DNA from: JANXXV01 sp038230275
GTDB lineage: Bacteria; Acidobacteriota; Terriglobia; Bryobacterales; Bryobacteraceae
NCBI GenBank assembly: GCA_038230275.1
Contig: JBBRNO010000012.1
Location: 27,004 to 91,003 of the forward strand
Direction: 5' to 3'
Length of the DNA: 64,000 nt
The position numbers and the translations under genes are program-made. The notes beneath the pieces were generated by a model that was not told where the DNA came from, made no database searches, and saw nothing but the letters and a program-made list of their open reading frames with translations. How positions within the stretch are numbered: position 1 is the stretch's first letter; each line of letters begins with the position of its first letter. Shown piece after piece: positions 1-8,981 of this stretch.

Positions 1-1406
1 CCGGACGCTCCACCAGGGATTCTCTCGTGCAGCGTCTCCAGGCCAAAGAGGTCGCCGTTGCTCAGGCCTGTCCCGTTAAAGATCCAATGCGCCGCATCAA
101 TCACCCGGTAGGGCGCCGCTGTCATGATGCCCGTTTCCGTACACACCACTCCAAGCAGATTCGCTTCCGATTCCAGCGTGCGATGCATCCGGCTCTCATA
201 CTCCACCGATCCATCCTCGGACTTTCCGCCCATCTCGCCATGCAGACTGTGCAGGTGCGAGAGGCAGCGCATGGATCTGTTAAGCGATCCATCTTCTTGG
301 AAGACGATCTCGCAATTCAAGCCGTTCCCACCCAAATACATCAGCCGTCCGCCGCGATCGAACACCCAGCTCTTCACCTGCTGATACATCTCGCGGCTCC
401 AATATTCGGGATGCACCGCGATGATCAGCACGCTGTACGAATCCAGCGGAAGCAGGCCGTCGTGCAAATGGCCCTCACCGTAAAGGTCATAGTCAAAACC
501 TTCGCGTTCCAGCCAGCCATACAGCCGCCACTCGCCAGGAGCCTGCCCGCACTGTACGCGGCCTTGTACCGGCTCAGTGACTTGCGGATCGTCAAATAAA
601 TGATTGTTGGGTTCCGGACGGTCGAAGGACAACGGACGATACTCTTCGTCCTTGGGACGCCACGTTCCAAACGGAAGCGGTTTCTGGTAACGATCCAGAT
701 CCTGCCGCGCATTCACCACCGGCGTATCCGGCAACCGGTCGGCATTGATGTAATTACTGCGGCCTCCATAGTTGTTATAGGCGTTCCAGGTGTTGGTGGA
801 CGCAAGCACGGCGATCTTGGCGCACGGTTCCGCCGGTGCGACTACCCAAGGAAAAGAAAATGCGCGGCCCGATGGAGCCAGCGCCCAAAGATAATACAAC
901 CCGCTGCGCTCAGGCGCGACGATAGTGGGCTTGGCCGGATAGCCATCGCTGTTCCATTTCACGCCTGTCTGCGTGAAGTCGCAATCGGGAAGGATTTGCC
1001 TGTTCGCTTGCGGACCATGCTCGTCGAACCAGCCAATCATCTGGATGAACTCTTTCTCCATCCCGTAACGCCATAGCGAAAGTTGATACTGTTCCACTGC
1101 GTGGATGCGGAACTCCGCCACTTCCCCGGAGCGGACCCACTTTGGCAGCATGTATCCAACCAAGCCGTCTGAGAGCAGCCGGAATTGAACAGGCTCACGC
1201 CCGATCTCCACCGTGGATGCCTTTGAGCCGTAGCCGGATTTGGCCAGCGTTACGCGATACATTCCAGCAGGAATGTCGCCCCGAAGCACTCCGCGCGGGG
1301 ACGAGCGCAATATGGTGACGGTGCCGCCTGCAAGCGATTCAAACTCGGCGACAACCTCGGATAAGGCGACATACATCTCGTCACTGACATAAGCAATTGT
1401 GGTCAT
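1..1406 (-). CDS. N,N-dimethylformamidase large-subunit-like protein, C-terminus beyond window
   Basis: The frame is open from an ATG at 1406 to the left edge without a stop, about 468 codons, so the gene is 3'-truncated by the window. I read it by translating the minus strand. Family-like motifs are STNTWNAYNNYGGRSNY at roughly residues 205-221 and VLIIAVHPEYWSREMY followed by GGRLMYLGGNG in the second half. These resemble the C-terminal domain of N,N-dimethylformamidase beta subunits (DmfA2 family), where an N/Y-rich motif precedes a Rossmann/ThuA-like fold. No signal peptide is visible. It lies head to head with the creatininase-family gene, 42 bp away. An amidase of the same type is plausible; the substrate is unknown. 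Confidence 0.7.
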   Translation of the reverse strand, partial: MTTIAYVSDEMYVALSEVVAEFESLAGGTVTILRSSPRGVLRGDIPAGMYRVTLAKSGYGSKASTVEIGREPVQFRLLSDGLVGYMLPKWVRSGEVAEFRIHAVEQYQLSLWRYGMEKEFIQMIGWFDEHGPQANRQILPDCDFTQTGVKWNSDGYPAKPTIVAPERSGLYYLWALAPSGRAFSFPWVVAPAEPCAKIAVLASTNTWNAYNNYGGRSNYINADRLPDTPVVNARQDLDRYQKPLPFGTWRPKDEEYRPLSFDRPEPNNHLFDDPQVTEPVQGRVQCGQAPGEWRLYGWLEREGFDYDLYGEGHLHDGLLPLDSYSVLIIAVHPEYWSREMYQQVKSWVFDRGGRLMYLGGNGLNCEIVFQEDGSLNRSMRCLSHLHSLHGEMGGKSEDGSVEYESRMHRTLESEANLLGVVCTETGIMTAAPYRVIDAAHWIFNGTGLSNGDLFGLETLHERIPGGAS

Positions 1407-1448
1407 GTTGGGTTTCGTTCCGCATTATGGCACGGAGAAGGCATAATT

Positions 1449-2204
1449 GTGAGGATGAAACTCTTTGCTGAACTGAATAGGGAACAGATTCGCGCCGCGG
1501 CCTCGGACTCGCTGGTAGTATTGCCGATCGGCGCCACCGAACAGCACGGTCCGCATCTGGCGACCGGTATGGATTTCTTTACGGTGGAATCGCTGGCGCG
1601 CAACGCGGCATCGATTGCATCGGCGCAAATTCCCATTGTGGTTACACCGACGCTGCCCTTCGGATCGTCGCATCACCACTTCGTCTTCGGTGGCACCATG
1701 TCCTTGAGCACCGAGACTTACTACAAGGTTCTCTATGAGCTGGTGGAATCGCTGGTAACCGATGGCTTCAGCCGGATCTTCCTGCTGAACGGTCATGGCG
1801 GCAATCATGAACTGGCCCAGTTGGCGGCTCGTGATATCGCGCTGAAACATCCAGTGCACGCGGCCGCGGGATCGTATTGGAACATGGCCTGGGAAGCGTT
1901 GGTGGGCGTCGATGCTCACAAGGGCCGCAGGCTGCCCGGACATGCGGGCGACTTTGAAACCTCCATCATGCTTTCGCTGCGGCCTGAGTTGGTAGCCGCC
2001 GACCGCCCTCATCGCGACCCCTCTGGCGACACCGATCCCAGCGGTGCGCAAGCGCCGTTCCGTGACGAACGGTTCGGCTGGTGGAAAGGCATTGGCGGAT
2101 TTACCGACAGCCCGGCGCAGGCGGAAGCGGAACGCGGATCGGTGTATCGCGCGGCCATCAGCAAGGCCGTCGCCGATGCGTGGGTCAAGTATTACAACTC
2201 CTGA
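1449..2204 (+). CDS. creatininase family amidohydrolase
   Basis: A 251-residue protein of normal length for the creatininase/creatinine amidohydrolase fold, a binuclear-metal enzyme that opens cyclic or linear amides. The metal and active-site motifs are present: PIGATEQHGPHL near residue 26, GMD, LNGHGGN near residue 115 and GHAGDFETS near residue 160. The GTG start at 1449 is preceded by GGAGAAGG seven bases upstream; an ATG at 1455 is an alternative. It points away from the dimethylformamidase-like gene and converges on the MFS pseudogene. The family also includes enzymes of riboflavin/F420 and mycofactocin biosynthesis, so creatinine itself is not implied. Family firm, substrate open. Confidence 0.88.
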   Translation: MRMKLFAELNREQIRAAASDSLVVLPIGATEQHGPHLATGMDFFTVESLARNAASIASAQIPIVVTPTLPFGSSHHHFVFGGTMSLSTETYYKVLYELVESLVTDGFSRIFLLNGHGGNHELAQLAARDIALKHPVHAAAGSYWNMAWEALVGVDAHKGRRLPGHAGDFETSIMLSLRPELVAADRPHRDPSGDTDPSGAQAPFRDERFGWWKGIGGFTDSPAQAEAERGSVYRAAISKAVADAWVKYYNS

Positions 2205-2842
2205 GCGAAACGCGCTTCCGCAAATCCGTGATCGCGTTCGAAGTGCCGCGGAATGGCGTATAGCACCAAGCCGCCGGTCGCCATATAGTTCTCGCTGGTG
2301 TACAGCATCAACTGGCCAACTCCGATGGTTTTTCGCACCATTCCGCCGAGGAACGGCGCGAATCCGGAGACTGTCGCACCAACCAGATTCAATACGCCGA
2401 TGGCCGAAGCGCGTTGGCTCGCCGTCACTACAGCAAAGGCCGATGGCGCTTGGTTGGCGACGATGAAACCCGCGGAACAACCGAAGAACATGGACGCGAT
2501 CCGCGTGGCCTCAAGCGTAACGCCGGAACCGATGAGGCGGCAAACTAACAATAAAGCCCGATTCGGCGCAAGGCCGCTCAGAATGGTGAACGTGCTCCAC
2601 ATGGCAAGGCTGCCCACCACGATCTTCGGTCGCGACCAGCGGTCGCCCAGTATGCCCGCCACCGGCGAACAGGCGCCGGTCAAACCAAGTACGGTGTCAC
2701 TGAAACCGAACTATTTCTGCAAAGCGGGGAATAACACGTAGACCACCTGCCGGTCCGCATGGTCCAGCACATAGGCGACCCACAGAAAGGCAATCAACGC
2801 CCATTCAGGCGCAAGCCAGTGGCGGCCCTCCGGGTTATACAC
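2192..2842 (-). pseudogene. MFS transporter pseudogene (nonsense codon plus internal deletion)
   Basis: From a GTG at 2842, which overlaps the stop of the upstream enolase-family gene, the frame gives an MFS N-terminus (TM1 ALIAFLWVAYVLDHADRQVV) up to FPALQK. An in-frame TAG at 2713-2711 follows, and then FGFSDTVLGLTG and the MFS loop GDRWSRPK continue in the same frame. A GAG-to-TAG change would explain the stop. The whole remnant is about 216 codons against about 400 for the family, and the sequence passes from the first helices almost directly to a late helix pair (GATVSGFAPFLGG), so the middle appears deleted. It is the last gene of the catabolic operon and was presumably its uptake permease. 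Confidence 0.82.
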
Positions 2843-3950
2843 GGAACCGGGCGAGCATATTTTCGTCCAGTTCCACCCCCAGGCCCGGGCCCGATGGCAC
2901 CCGCATCGCACCATCGCGGAACTCTAAAGTTTCCACCAGCAGATCGTTCTCGTATCCAAGCGGCCCCAGGATGTCGCAGGGGAATTCTTCCGCGCCCACG
3001 CCTGTGGTTGCCGCCGCAAGATGGGCCATCGCGGCACTGGCCACGCCAAGCTCCAGATTGCTGCCCACCGTGCAGGTGAGGCCCGCGGACTCGGCCACCG
3101 CCGCGATCTTCCGCGCCGCACCGATGCCGCCGCCCTTGCCGACATAGATGGAGAGAATATCGGCCGCACCCGCCCGCGCCAATGCCATTGCATCCTGCAG
3201 CGTGTTGCAGCTCTCATCCGCCATCACCGGCACAGGAACGTTGCGGCGCACGTCCACCATCCACTGAATGTCCAGCGCGGCAACAGGTTGCTCGGCGAAG
3301 AAAATGTTGCATTCGCCCGCCAGGCGTCGAATCGTCTCAATGGCCACGCGCGGACTCCAGCCTCCGTTCGCATCGATGCCCATCCGGACCGCCGGTCCAA
3401 TGGCCGCCCGGACCGCCTTCACGCGCGCAATATCAGCCTGAGGTTCAATGCCCACCTTGACCTTCAAAGCTTTCAACCCTCGCCCCATGGCCCAGCGGGC
3501 AAGTTCGGCGGCGCGCTCCGGCTCCGCTCCCGATACCGACATCTTGATGGGCACCCACTCGCGCACCGCACCGCCCAACAGCCGGTAGACCGGAAGCCCG
3601 GCGGCTTTTCCCAGAATGTCCCAAAGTGCGATTTCGATTCCCGACTTGGTGAATGGATGGCCAAACACGGCGCGGCGCATTTTTACAGTGAGACGTTCAA
3701 TGTCCCGCGGATCTTCCCCCACCAGCGCCGGTTCCAGAAAATTGCGAATCACGTGGACCGCGGTGACGTTATCTTCCCCGCTCCAAAGCGCGGTACACGA
3801 AACTTCGCCCAGCCCGATGATTCCTTCGTCAGTGTGAACCTTCAACATCACAAACGGAGATTCGGAATGCAGCCCGATGCTGCCGCGGATGGTCAATTCC
3901 GGACGGATGGGAACGTTTACGGGAATGGTTTCGATACTTCGGATTCGCAT
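2835..3950 (-). CDS. mandelate racemase/muconate lactonizing enzyme family protein
   Basis: A 371-residue enolase-superfamily enzyme with an N-terminal capping domain and a C-terminal barrel. Visible catalytic positions are KALKVKVG (the KxK motif, about residue 160), GIDANGGW (first metal Asp), FAEQP (metal Glu), MADESC (metal Asp) and YVGKGGG (second base Lys). This pattern fits the MLE/dipeptide-epimerase side of the superfamily, which abstracts a proton alpha to a carboxylate using Mg2+. The ATG lies 9 bp after the RraA-like stop in the same direction. Its 3' end overlaps the ruined MFS gene. The substrate cannot be read from sequence. Confidence 0.9.
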   Translation of the reverse strand: MRIRSIETIPVNVPIRPELTIRGSIGLHSESPFVMLKVHTDEGIIGLGEVSCTALWSGEDNVTAVHVIRNFLEPALVGEDPRDIERLTVKMRRAVFGHPFTKSGIEIALWDILGKAAGLPVYRLLGGAVREWVPIKMSVSGAEPERAAELARWAMGRGLKALKVKVGIEPQADIARVKAVRAAIGPAVRMGIDANGGWSPRVAIETIRRLAGECNIFFAEQPVAALDIQWMVDVRRNVPVPVMADESCNTLQDAMALARAGAADILSIYVGKGGGIGAARKIAAVAESAGLTCTVGSNLELGVASAAMAHLAAATTGVGAEEFPCDILGPLGYENDLLVETLEFRDGAMRVPSGPGLGVELDENMLARFRV

Positions 3951-3959
3951 ACTTTAAGG

Positions 3960-4652
3960 TTAGAGCACTCCGTATTTTTGGAACACGTCGCGCAGGTACG
4001 CGCCATTCATCAATTCGGCGCGAGAGCTATCTTCCCGCCTAACTTTGTCGGCCGCCATCTCAATCACTTCGGCGACCATCGCTCTTGGCACCACCACCAC
4101 TCCATCGAAGTCGGCAAACACGAAATCGCCGGCATGCACCAGAACTTCGCCGCACTCCACCGGCACGTTGTAGGCAGTAACGCAGCCGCGGCCCATGGAA
4201 TCCACCGGCTTGACCCCGGTAGCGAAAACCGGGAAGCCGAGCTCTTCAATCTTCTGCACATCGCGCACCAGGCCGTCGATGATGGCTCCGCGCGCACCGC
4301 GGGCTTTCGCGGCCGTCGACAGCAATTCGCCCCAAGGCGCATTGCGGACGGACTTCTGCGTTCCCACCACGGCCACTTCTCCAGGCAGCAGGCTATCCAC
4401 TGCCTCAATCTCAATGCTGTAGGGGTCGTCGGGTATATGGTACAGGTCTGAGCAGCTAATGGTTCGCGCCCAACCCGCCACTTTGCATGATGCGTAAAGC
4501 GGCCGCAAAAACTCGCGCATCGCCTGGTTCCGCACGCCCAATTGATCCAAGGAATCCGACACGACGGCCGTATAAAGATTCTTCTCCGCGAATTCGCAAA
4601 CCGCCAGATCGTGCCGCAAGCTATGCGATTCAGTTCCGTTCAATATTTGCAT
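3960..4652 (-). CDS. RraA-like protein (HMG/oxaloacetate aldolase fold)
   Basis: A 230-residue protein with the RraA-fold signatures GELLSTAAKARGA, IIDGLVRD and FADFDGVVVVP. In the family the Arg-Asp of GLVRD and the surrounding loops bind a divalent metal and a 2-oxo acid; members are 4-hydroxy-4-methyl-2-oxoglutarate/oxaloacetate aldolases, while E. coli RraA itself inhibits RNase E. The setting among enzymes of a catabolic operon favours an aldolase or decarboxylase role over RNase regulation. It sits between the AstE-like gene (30 bp upstream) and the enolase-family gene (9 bp downstream). Confidence 0.86.
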   Translation of the reverse strand: MQILNGTESHSLRHDLAVCEFAEKNLYTAVVSDSLDQLGVRNQAMREFLRPLYASCKVAGWARTISCSDLYHIPDDPYSIEIEAVDSLLPGEVAVVGTQKSVRNAPWGELLSTAAKARGARGAIIDGLVRDVQKIEELGFPVFATGVKPVDSMGRGCVTAYNVPVECGEVLVHAGDFVFADFDGVVVVPRAMVAEVIEMAADKVRREDSSRAELMNGAYLRDVFQKYGVL

Positions 4653-4682
4653 CGTTCACCTCAAAGTCAACTATGGCGACCG

Positions 4683-5714
4683 TCAGCCGGTCACCTCGCT
4701 CCAATCCACGTTCTCCGCGATCACAAACAGCGTCTGCCCCTTCACTGGCCGCGCACCCAAATGCAGCATGGCCACCCATCCGGCGCGAGGCGAGAGGATA
4801 TCCAAGGCCGGCGAGGAATGATCGGAGAAATCGTGCAGCCGGCCCAGCAACTCATTTTTCTCAACGGCTTGGCCAGGCTGAATCACAGGTTCCCAAACAC
4901 CGTTTCGCGGCGCGGGAATGTAGGAGTCCAACTTGTCTGCCCGAATCAATCGCGTGGGCTCAGACCCTGCCGGCCGGATCTTGACGATCTCGCCCTCCAG
5001 CAGTCCATAGTGCCGCAGCACATTCTTCGTCCCGTCGTAGGCGTGGCGCACACCCAGCCGGTCAGTGGAGGCGCCCGCGCCAAACTCACTGCCAATGGTT
5101 ACCTTTCCTTCCGCCTCGGCTTCGTCAGTCAACAGGCCGGAAGCCATGGCGCTGGAATAGATCATCACGATGCTTGTATCGAACAACCGCGAAACCAGTG
5201 CGATCTCCGCCTGTTGCTTCGGATCGGGGATGGGATGAAACGAGGTGCAGTGCGGAAACGCGCCCTCCATTCCACCGGAATGAATGTCGATAACCACGCG
5301 GCCCAAGGGGAAGATGCGCGTCTTGACGAAATCAGCGATACGCGAGGAAATGGTGCCCCGCGGATTCCCCGGAAACGCGCGGTTCATGTTCACGCCGTCC
5401 AGCGGCGAGGTACGCGAGTTGGCGACGCATGCGCTCTCACTCAACTGCGGCATCAGCACCACGCGCCCGGACATCTGCGCAGGGTCCAGGTCTGTGCAGA
5501 GGCGCTTCAAACCCACCTGCCCCTCGTATTCATTGCCATGGGTACCTCCGAAACAGATTACTCCGTTCGGATTCGGCCCACGCAATCCATTGATCACGGT
5601 GAGCGGAACAACCGAGTATCCCCACGATCCATCCAGGTGAAAGGCAACCTGGTAGTGATGTTTCCCGGGCAGGTCAAAATCAATATCGCCGAAGTTGTGA
5701 ATGACAGTAGGCAT
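4683..5714 (-). CDS. succinylglutamate desuccinylase/aspartoacylase family protein
   Basis: A 343-residue M14-type zinc hydrolase. Motifs: GGTHGNEYEG (zinc His and Glu, about residue 57), NMNRAFPG (substrate carboxylate binding), DIHSGG (third zinc ligand) and GSEFG (catalytic Glu). A C-terminal beta domain (residues about 255-343) resembles the lipoyl-like tail of this group. The family removes N-acyl groups from amino acids, for example N-succinylglutamate, N-acetylaspartate or N-acetyl-diaminobutyrate. It is co-directional with the amidohydrolase 24 bp upstream. Substrate unknown; the operon suggests an N-acylated compound. Confidence 0.88.
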   Translation of the reverse strand: MPTVIHNFGDIDFDLPGKHHYQVAFHLDGSWGYSVVPLTVINGLRGPNPNGVICFGGTHGNEYEGQVGLKRLCTDLDPAQMSGRVVLMPQLSESACVANSRTSPLDGVNMNRAFPGNPRGTISSRIADFVKTRIFPLGRVVIDIHSGGMEGAFPHCTSFHPIPDPKQQAEIALVSRLFDTSIVMIYSSAMASGLLTDEAEAEGKVTIGSEFGAGASTDRLGVRHAYDGTKNVLRHYGLLEGEIVKIRPAGSEPTRLIRADKLDSYIPAPRNGVWEPVIQPGQAVEKNELLGRLHDFSDHSSPALDILSPRAGWVAMLHLGARPVKGQTLFVIAENVDWSEVTG

Positions 5715-5738
5715 AATAATTTGGCACTCTACAGGGTA

Positions 5739-6587
5739 CTAAACGCCGATTCCCAGAATTCCCAATGTGTCGCGATGGAACATCTGCTCCATCTTGTCCA
5801 TATTCAGGCGCGGCAGCTTGGTCCCTTCCAACATATCGTTCAGGCCGCGCATGCCATCCAGCGTGCCTTGCACCGTGGTGAAAGGGTAGTCGGTGCCGAA
5901 GAGCACTTTGTTCCACACGCCGTACTCCTGCACCAGCATCAGCGAATGATAGAGCTGGAACGGACGGTAGTAGAGCGCGGAGCAATCGGCATAGACGTTT
6001 GGATGCTTTCGAATGGTGACCACGCACTCGCCTTCATACGGATGGCTCAAGTGAGCCAGAATGATCTTGACCTTCGGGAAGCGTGTGGCAACATCGTCCA
6101 GCAGCCGCGGGATGGTGCATTCCAGCGGCGCCTGCGCCACAAAAGTGGTCCCGGTATGCAGCAGAACAGGGAGCGCGTGCTTGGTGGCGTACTCCCAAAT
6201 GTAATCGAAGCGGCGGTCGTTCGGCATGAAACCCGCGTACATGGAAAGCAGTTTGATGCCTTTCAATTTCAGATCCTGATGGCCTTCGATCATCTCATCC
6301 TGCCAGCCGGGTTGCGTTGGATCGATAGAGAGAAATCCAAGCAGCCGGTCCGGCTGGGTGGCCACGTAGGCCGCCACTTCCCGATCCGGAACCCAGAGCC
6401 CGGACAGCTTCGCTTTTCCGCCGAAGACCACCGATTTGCCACACTCCGCCGACGTGGCTGAATAATCGCCCCACCGCACCGTCATATCCACTTCCACATC
6501 GCCGCGCGCGCGAATGGCCTGGTTTTTGAAATCTTCAGTGAAGTGCTTCGGATACTCCCAAAAGTGGCTGTGGATATCGACGATCAT
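5739..6587 (-). CDS. metal-dependent amidohydrolase (amidohydrolase-2 type)
   Basis: A 282-residue TIM-barrel hydrolase or decarboxylase of the amidohydrolase-2 group. Metal ligands are visible as VDIHSHFW at the N-terminus, VLLHTGTTF, ILAHLSHP and FGTDYPF near the C-terminus. The family includes ACMSD and gamma-resorcylate decarboxylase as well as lactone hydrolases, so the reaction cannot be fixed. It is cytoplasmic, without a signal peptide. Part of the minus-strand operon between NagA-like and AstE-like genes. Confidence 0.87.
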   Translation of the reverse strand: MIVDIHSHFWEYPKHFTEDFKNQAIRARGDVEVDMTVRWGDYSATSAECGKSVVFGGKAKLSGLWVPDREVAAYVATQPDRLLGFLSIDPTQPGWQDEMIEGHQDLKLKGIKLLSMYAGFMPNDRRFDYIWEYATKHALPVLLHTGTTFVAQAPLECTIPRLLDDVATRFPKVKIILAHLSHPYEGECVVTIRKHPNVYADCSALYYRPFQLYHSLMLVQEYGVWNKVLFGTDYPFTTVQGTLDGMRGLNDMLEGTKLPRLNMDKMEQMFHRDTLGILGIGV

Positions 6588-6692
6588 CTAGGTTATCGTA
6601 ACTTAGCTACTTCCTGGACCGGCAAGGGAGACGCCTGATTTCCCGCCCTTTGGACGAAATCGCGCTGGGGCGTCCTGGAGAGTTGGCCCGTT

Positions 6693-7874
6693 CTAGCCAG
6701 CCGGCCAGTATTCCACCCCGCCCACAAACACACGTCCCACCCGTAACTGGCGATCCAAAACCAACACATCCGCCCGCTTGCCCACCTGCAAGCTCCCAGT
6801 CTCCTTCGCAATGCCAGCACGCTCGGCCGGCGTCAGACTGGCCATGCGAATCACCTCATGCAGACTCGCCTTCGTCGCCGCCTTCATGTTTCGCACCATC
6901 GAATCCAGCGCCACCACCGAACTCGCCAAACCCTTGCCAGCGACAAAGCCTACCTTTCCATCGCTTTCAAAAATAGTCCCGGTATCGACGGGCCCAAAAC
7001 GATACTCACCCGGTGGCATGCCCATCGCCCTGTTCGCATCGGTGACCAAACAGAGCCGGCCTGCACCTTTCATTTGATACGCAAAGTGCAACAGCTCCGG
7101 CGCCAAGTGGCATCCGTCGGCAATCACTTCCGTGCTCATTTCCGGATGCGCCAGCACGAACTGCTCCATACTTCCCTGCATCGGCGTTCCATAGCGGGCG
7201 CGGAGTGAGGCCACCGAACTCATAGCGCACCAAAAGTGATCCACGTGCCTGACTCCAGCCCGGAAAGCCGCCGCCATTTCAGTCCAGGTAGCGTCCGAAT
7301 GGCCGCACGTGATCAGGCACCGGCGTCGTCGCGCGGCCCGGTAGAAGGCGGCGGCTCCGGGAAGTTCCGCGGCGCAGGTGGCAATCCGAATCAGCCCCAT
7401 GGCGAAAAAGCGCTCGTACTCTGCTGCGTCGGGATCGCGCCGGCCTTCCGAAGAGTGGCAACCGACCTTGTCCGGAGCGAAGTAGGGTCCGTAGAAGTGT
7501 ACCCCGGCAATCCGGGCGCCGTCCTCCACGGTCCACTGTTTTCGCACTTCGGCGCAGGCATTGAGCATGCGTTCCAGTTCAGCCGGGGTGCCGGTAGTCG
7601 TTGTAGGAAACAACGTGGTGGTGCCGCGTTGTAGATGGGCGCGGTTGGCACAACGGACAGCATCCAGTGTGCCATCCATGTAGTCGGCGCCGGCGCCGCC
7701 ATGGACGTGAAGGTCGATATAGCCGGGCGATATGTACGTCCCTGCAATCACCGGAACGCCCTTCGGCTTTCGCGTGCCAATTGACACGATGCGCCCGTCT
7801 TCGATCGTGACATGGGCGCCGGGCAGTGTGCGATCCGCTAAGATCGCCGTTCCATGGAAGCAGATGGTCTGCAT
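6693..7874 (-). CDS. N-acetylglucosamine-6-phosphate deacetylase-like amidohydrolase
   Basis: A 393-residue NagA-like protein: N-terminal beta domain, then DLHVHGG (about residue 54), CGHSDAT, HFWCAMSS and VTDANRAMG, and a C-terminal VGKRADVLVLD segment returning to the beta domain. Classical NagA has an E in the HLEGPF motif that binds the catalytic metal; here the corresponding stretch is VHFYGPYFAP, so Glu is replaced by Tyr. It may still deacylate an amino-sugar derivative but should not be assumed to be housekeeping NagA. It is the first gene of the minus-strand operon and shares a 42-bp divergent promoter region with the Tat-exported gene at 7917. Confidence 0.82.
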   Translation of the reverse strand: MQTICFHGTAILADRTLPGAHVTIEDGRIVSIGTRKPKGVPVIAGTYISPGYIDLHVHGGAGADYMDGTLDAVRCANRAHLQRGTTTLFPTTTTGTPAELERMLNACAEVRKQWTVEDGARIAGVHFYGPYFAPDKVGCHSSEGRRDPDAAEYERFFAMGLIRIATCAAELPGAAAFYRAARRRRCLITCGHSDATWTEMAAAFRAGVRHVDHFWCAMSSVASLRARYGTPMQGSMEQFVLAHPEMSTEVIADGCHLAPELLHFAYQMKGAGRLCLVTDANRAMGMPPGEYRFGPVDTGTIFESDGKVGFVAGKGLASSVVALDSMVRNMKAATKASLHEVIRMASLTPAERAGIAKETGSLQVGKRADVLVLDRQLRVGRVFVGGVEYWPAG

Positions 7875-7916
7875 TGTTTCAGGTTTGGTACTCTTTAGAT
7901 CTTAGGAGAAACTTCC

Positions 7917-8789
7917 ATGCGACGCCGTGATTTCTTCCCATCCATTTGTGCCGCCTCCCTGGCAATGCCGCGCGCGGCTTCCGCCGCAACCGAGAGCAAA
8001 GCCCGTTTCCGTCCGGCCATTTGCGCCTACTCTTTCCGCGATCAAATGAAAGACAAGTCGATGACGTATGCGGACATCATCCACATGGCCGCCGAGGTAG
8101 GTGCTGACGGAGTGGACCTGACCACTTACTGGCTCACCGACACCGGCGACGAGACGCTCTTCGCGCTCAAAAAAGTAGCCTATCGCTCGGCCATCTCCAT
8201 CTACAACCTGGGCGTTCGCGCTCGCATGGCGCAGCCCACACCCGAACTGCGCGCGGGCGAAGTGGACACGGTCCGCAAATGGCTGGACGTTGCCCAGCGG
8301 CTGGGAGCCGGGCATATTCGCGTGTTCGGAGGCGCTGTACCGAAGGGCGCCACTGAGGAGCAAGCGGTTGCCTGGGCAGTGGAAACGCTGAAGCTCTGCG
8401 CCGACGAAGCGGCCAAGAAGGGAATCACGCTGGGTCTGGAAGACGACGGCGGCATCACCACCACCGCGGAACGGACGTTGGAAATTGTACAGAAAACGGC
8501 CTCCCCCTGGGTTGGAATCAACCTGGACGTCGGTAATTTTCCCAACGACGGATATAATCAGATCGCTTTATGTGCCCCGTACGCGACTAATGTACATTTT
8601 AAGTCGGAAGTCCACATCGACCATAAAAATGTTCCCGCGGATTGGCCGCGCATTCTGGGCATTTTGCGGAAGAGCGGCTATCGCGGATACCTGGCTCTGG
8701 AGTATGAATTGACGGAACGTCCACAAACGGTTGTTCCACAATTAATGGCTAAAATGCGGGAAGTCATTCGCGCCACTGAAATGCGGTAA
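7917..8789 (+). CDS. Tat-exported sugar phosphate isomerase/epimerase-like TIM-barrel protein
   Basis: A 290-residue protein starting MRRRDFFPSICAASLAM, a short twin-arginine signal with cleavage near ASAA at residues 20-24. The mature part is an AP-endonuclease-2/xylose-isomerase-like barrel with GADGVDLTTYW, LGAGHIRVFGG, LGLEDDGG, GINLDVGNF and LALEYEL, which carry the Glu/Asp/His metal ligands. AGGAGA lies 9 bp before the ATG. Such exported isomerase-like proteins are frequent in Acidobacteria and Planctomycetes; their substrates are mostly unknown. A second, similarly exported member is at 58432. Confidence 0.86.
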   Translation: MRRRDFFPSICAASLAMPRAASAATESKARFRPAICAYSFRDQMKDKSMTYADIIHMAAEVGADGVDLTTYWLTDTGDETLFALKKVAYRSAISIYNLGVRARMAQPTPELRAGEVDTVRKWLDVAQRLGAGHIRVFGGAVPKGATEEQAVAWAVETLKLCADEAAKKGITLGLEDDGGITTTAERTLEIVQKTASPWVGINLDVGNFPNDGYNQIALCAPYATNVHFKSEVHIDHKNVPADWPRILGILRKSGYRGYLALEYELTERPQTVVPQLMAKMREVIRATEMR

Positions 8790-8981
8790 CCGCCGTATCT
8801 ATTAGATAAATGGCTTTTTATCTTTGACTTGCGAAACCACTTCCTTGGATCGCTTGCAAAGCAGTACCTAAAAACCGCAGAGGCTTAGGTACTAGTACTA
8901 GAGATAATTCAGTACGTTTACTAATAGGCCGGGCACACCCTAGCCGCTATGCTGGTCCAGCTACCTGTCTGAGGAGACACT

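Noticed and set aside
3021..6461. Long plus-strand open frames of 476 and 639 codons
   Set aside because: They are antisense to well-supported enzymes with intact active-site motifs; their translations are low in hydrophobic order and rich in Arg/His, typical of shadow frames in GC-rich DNA.
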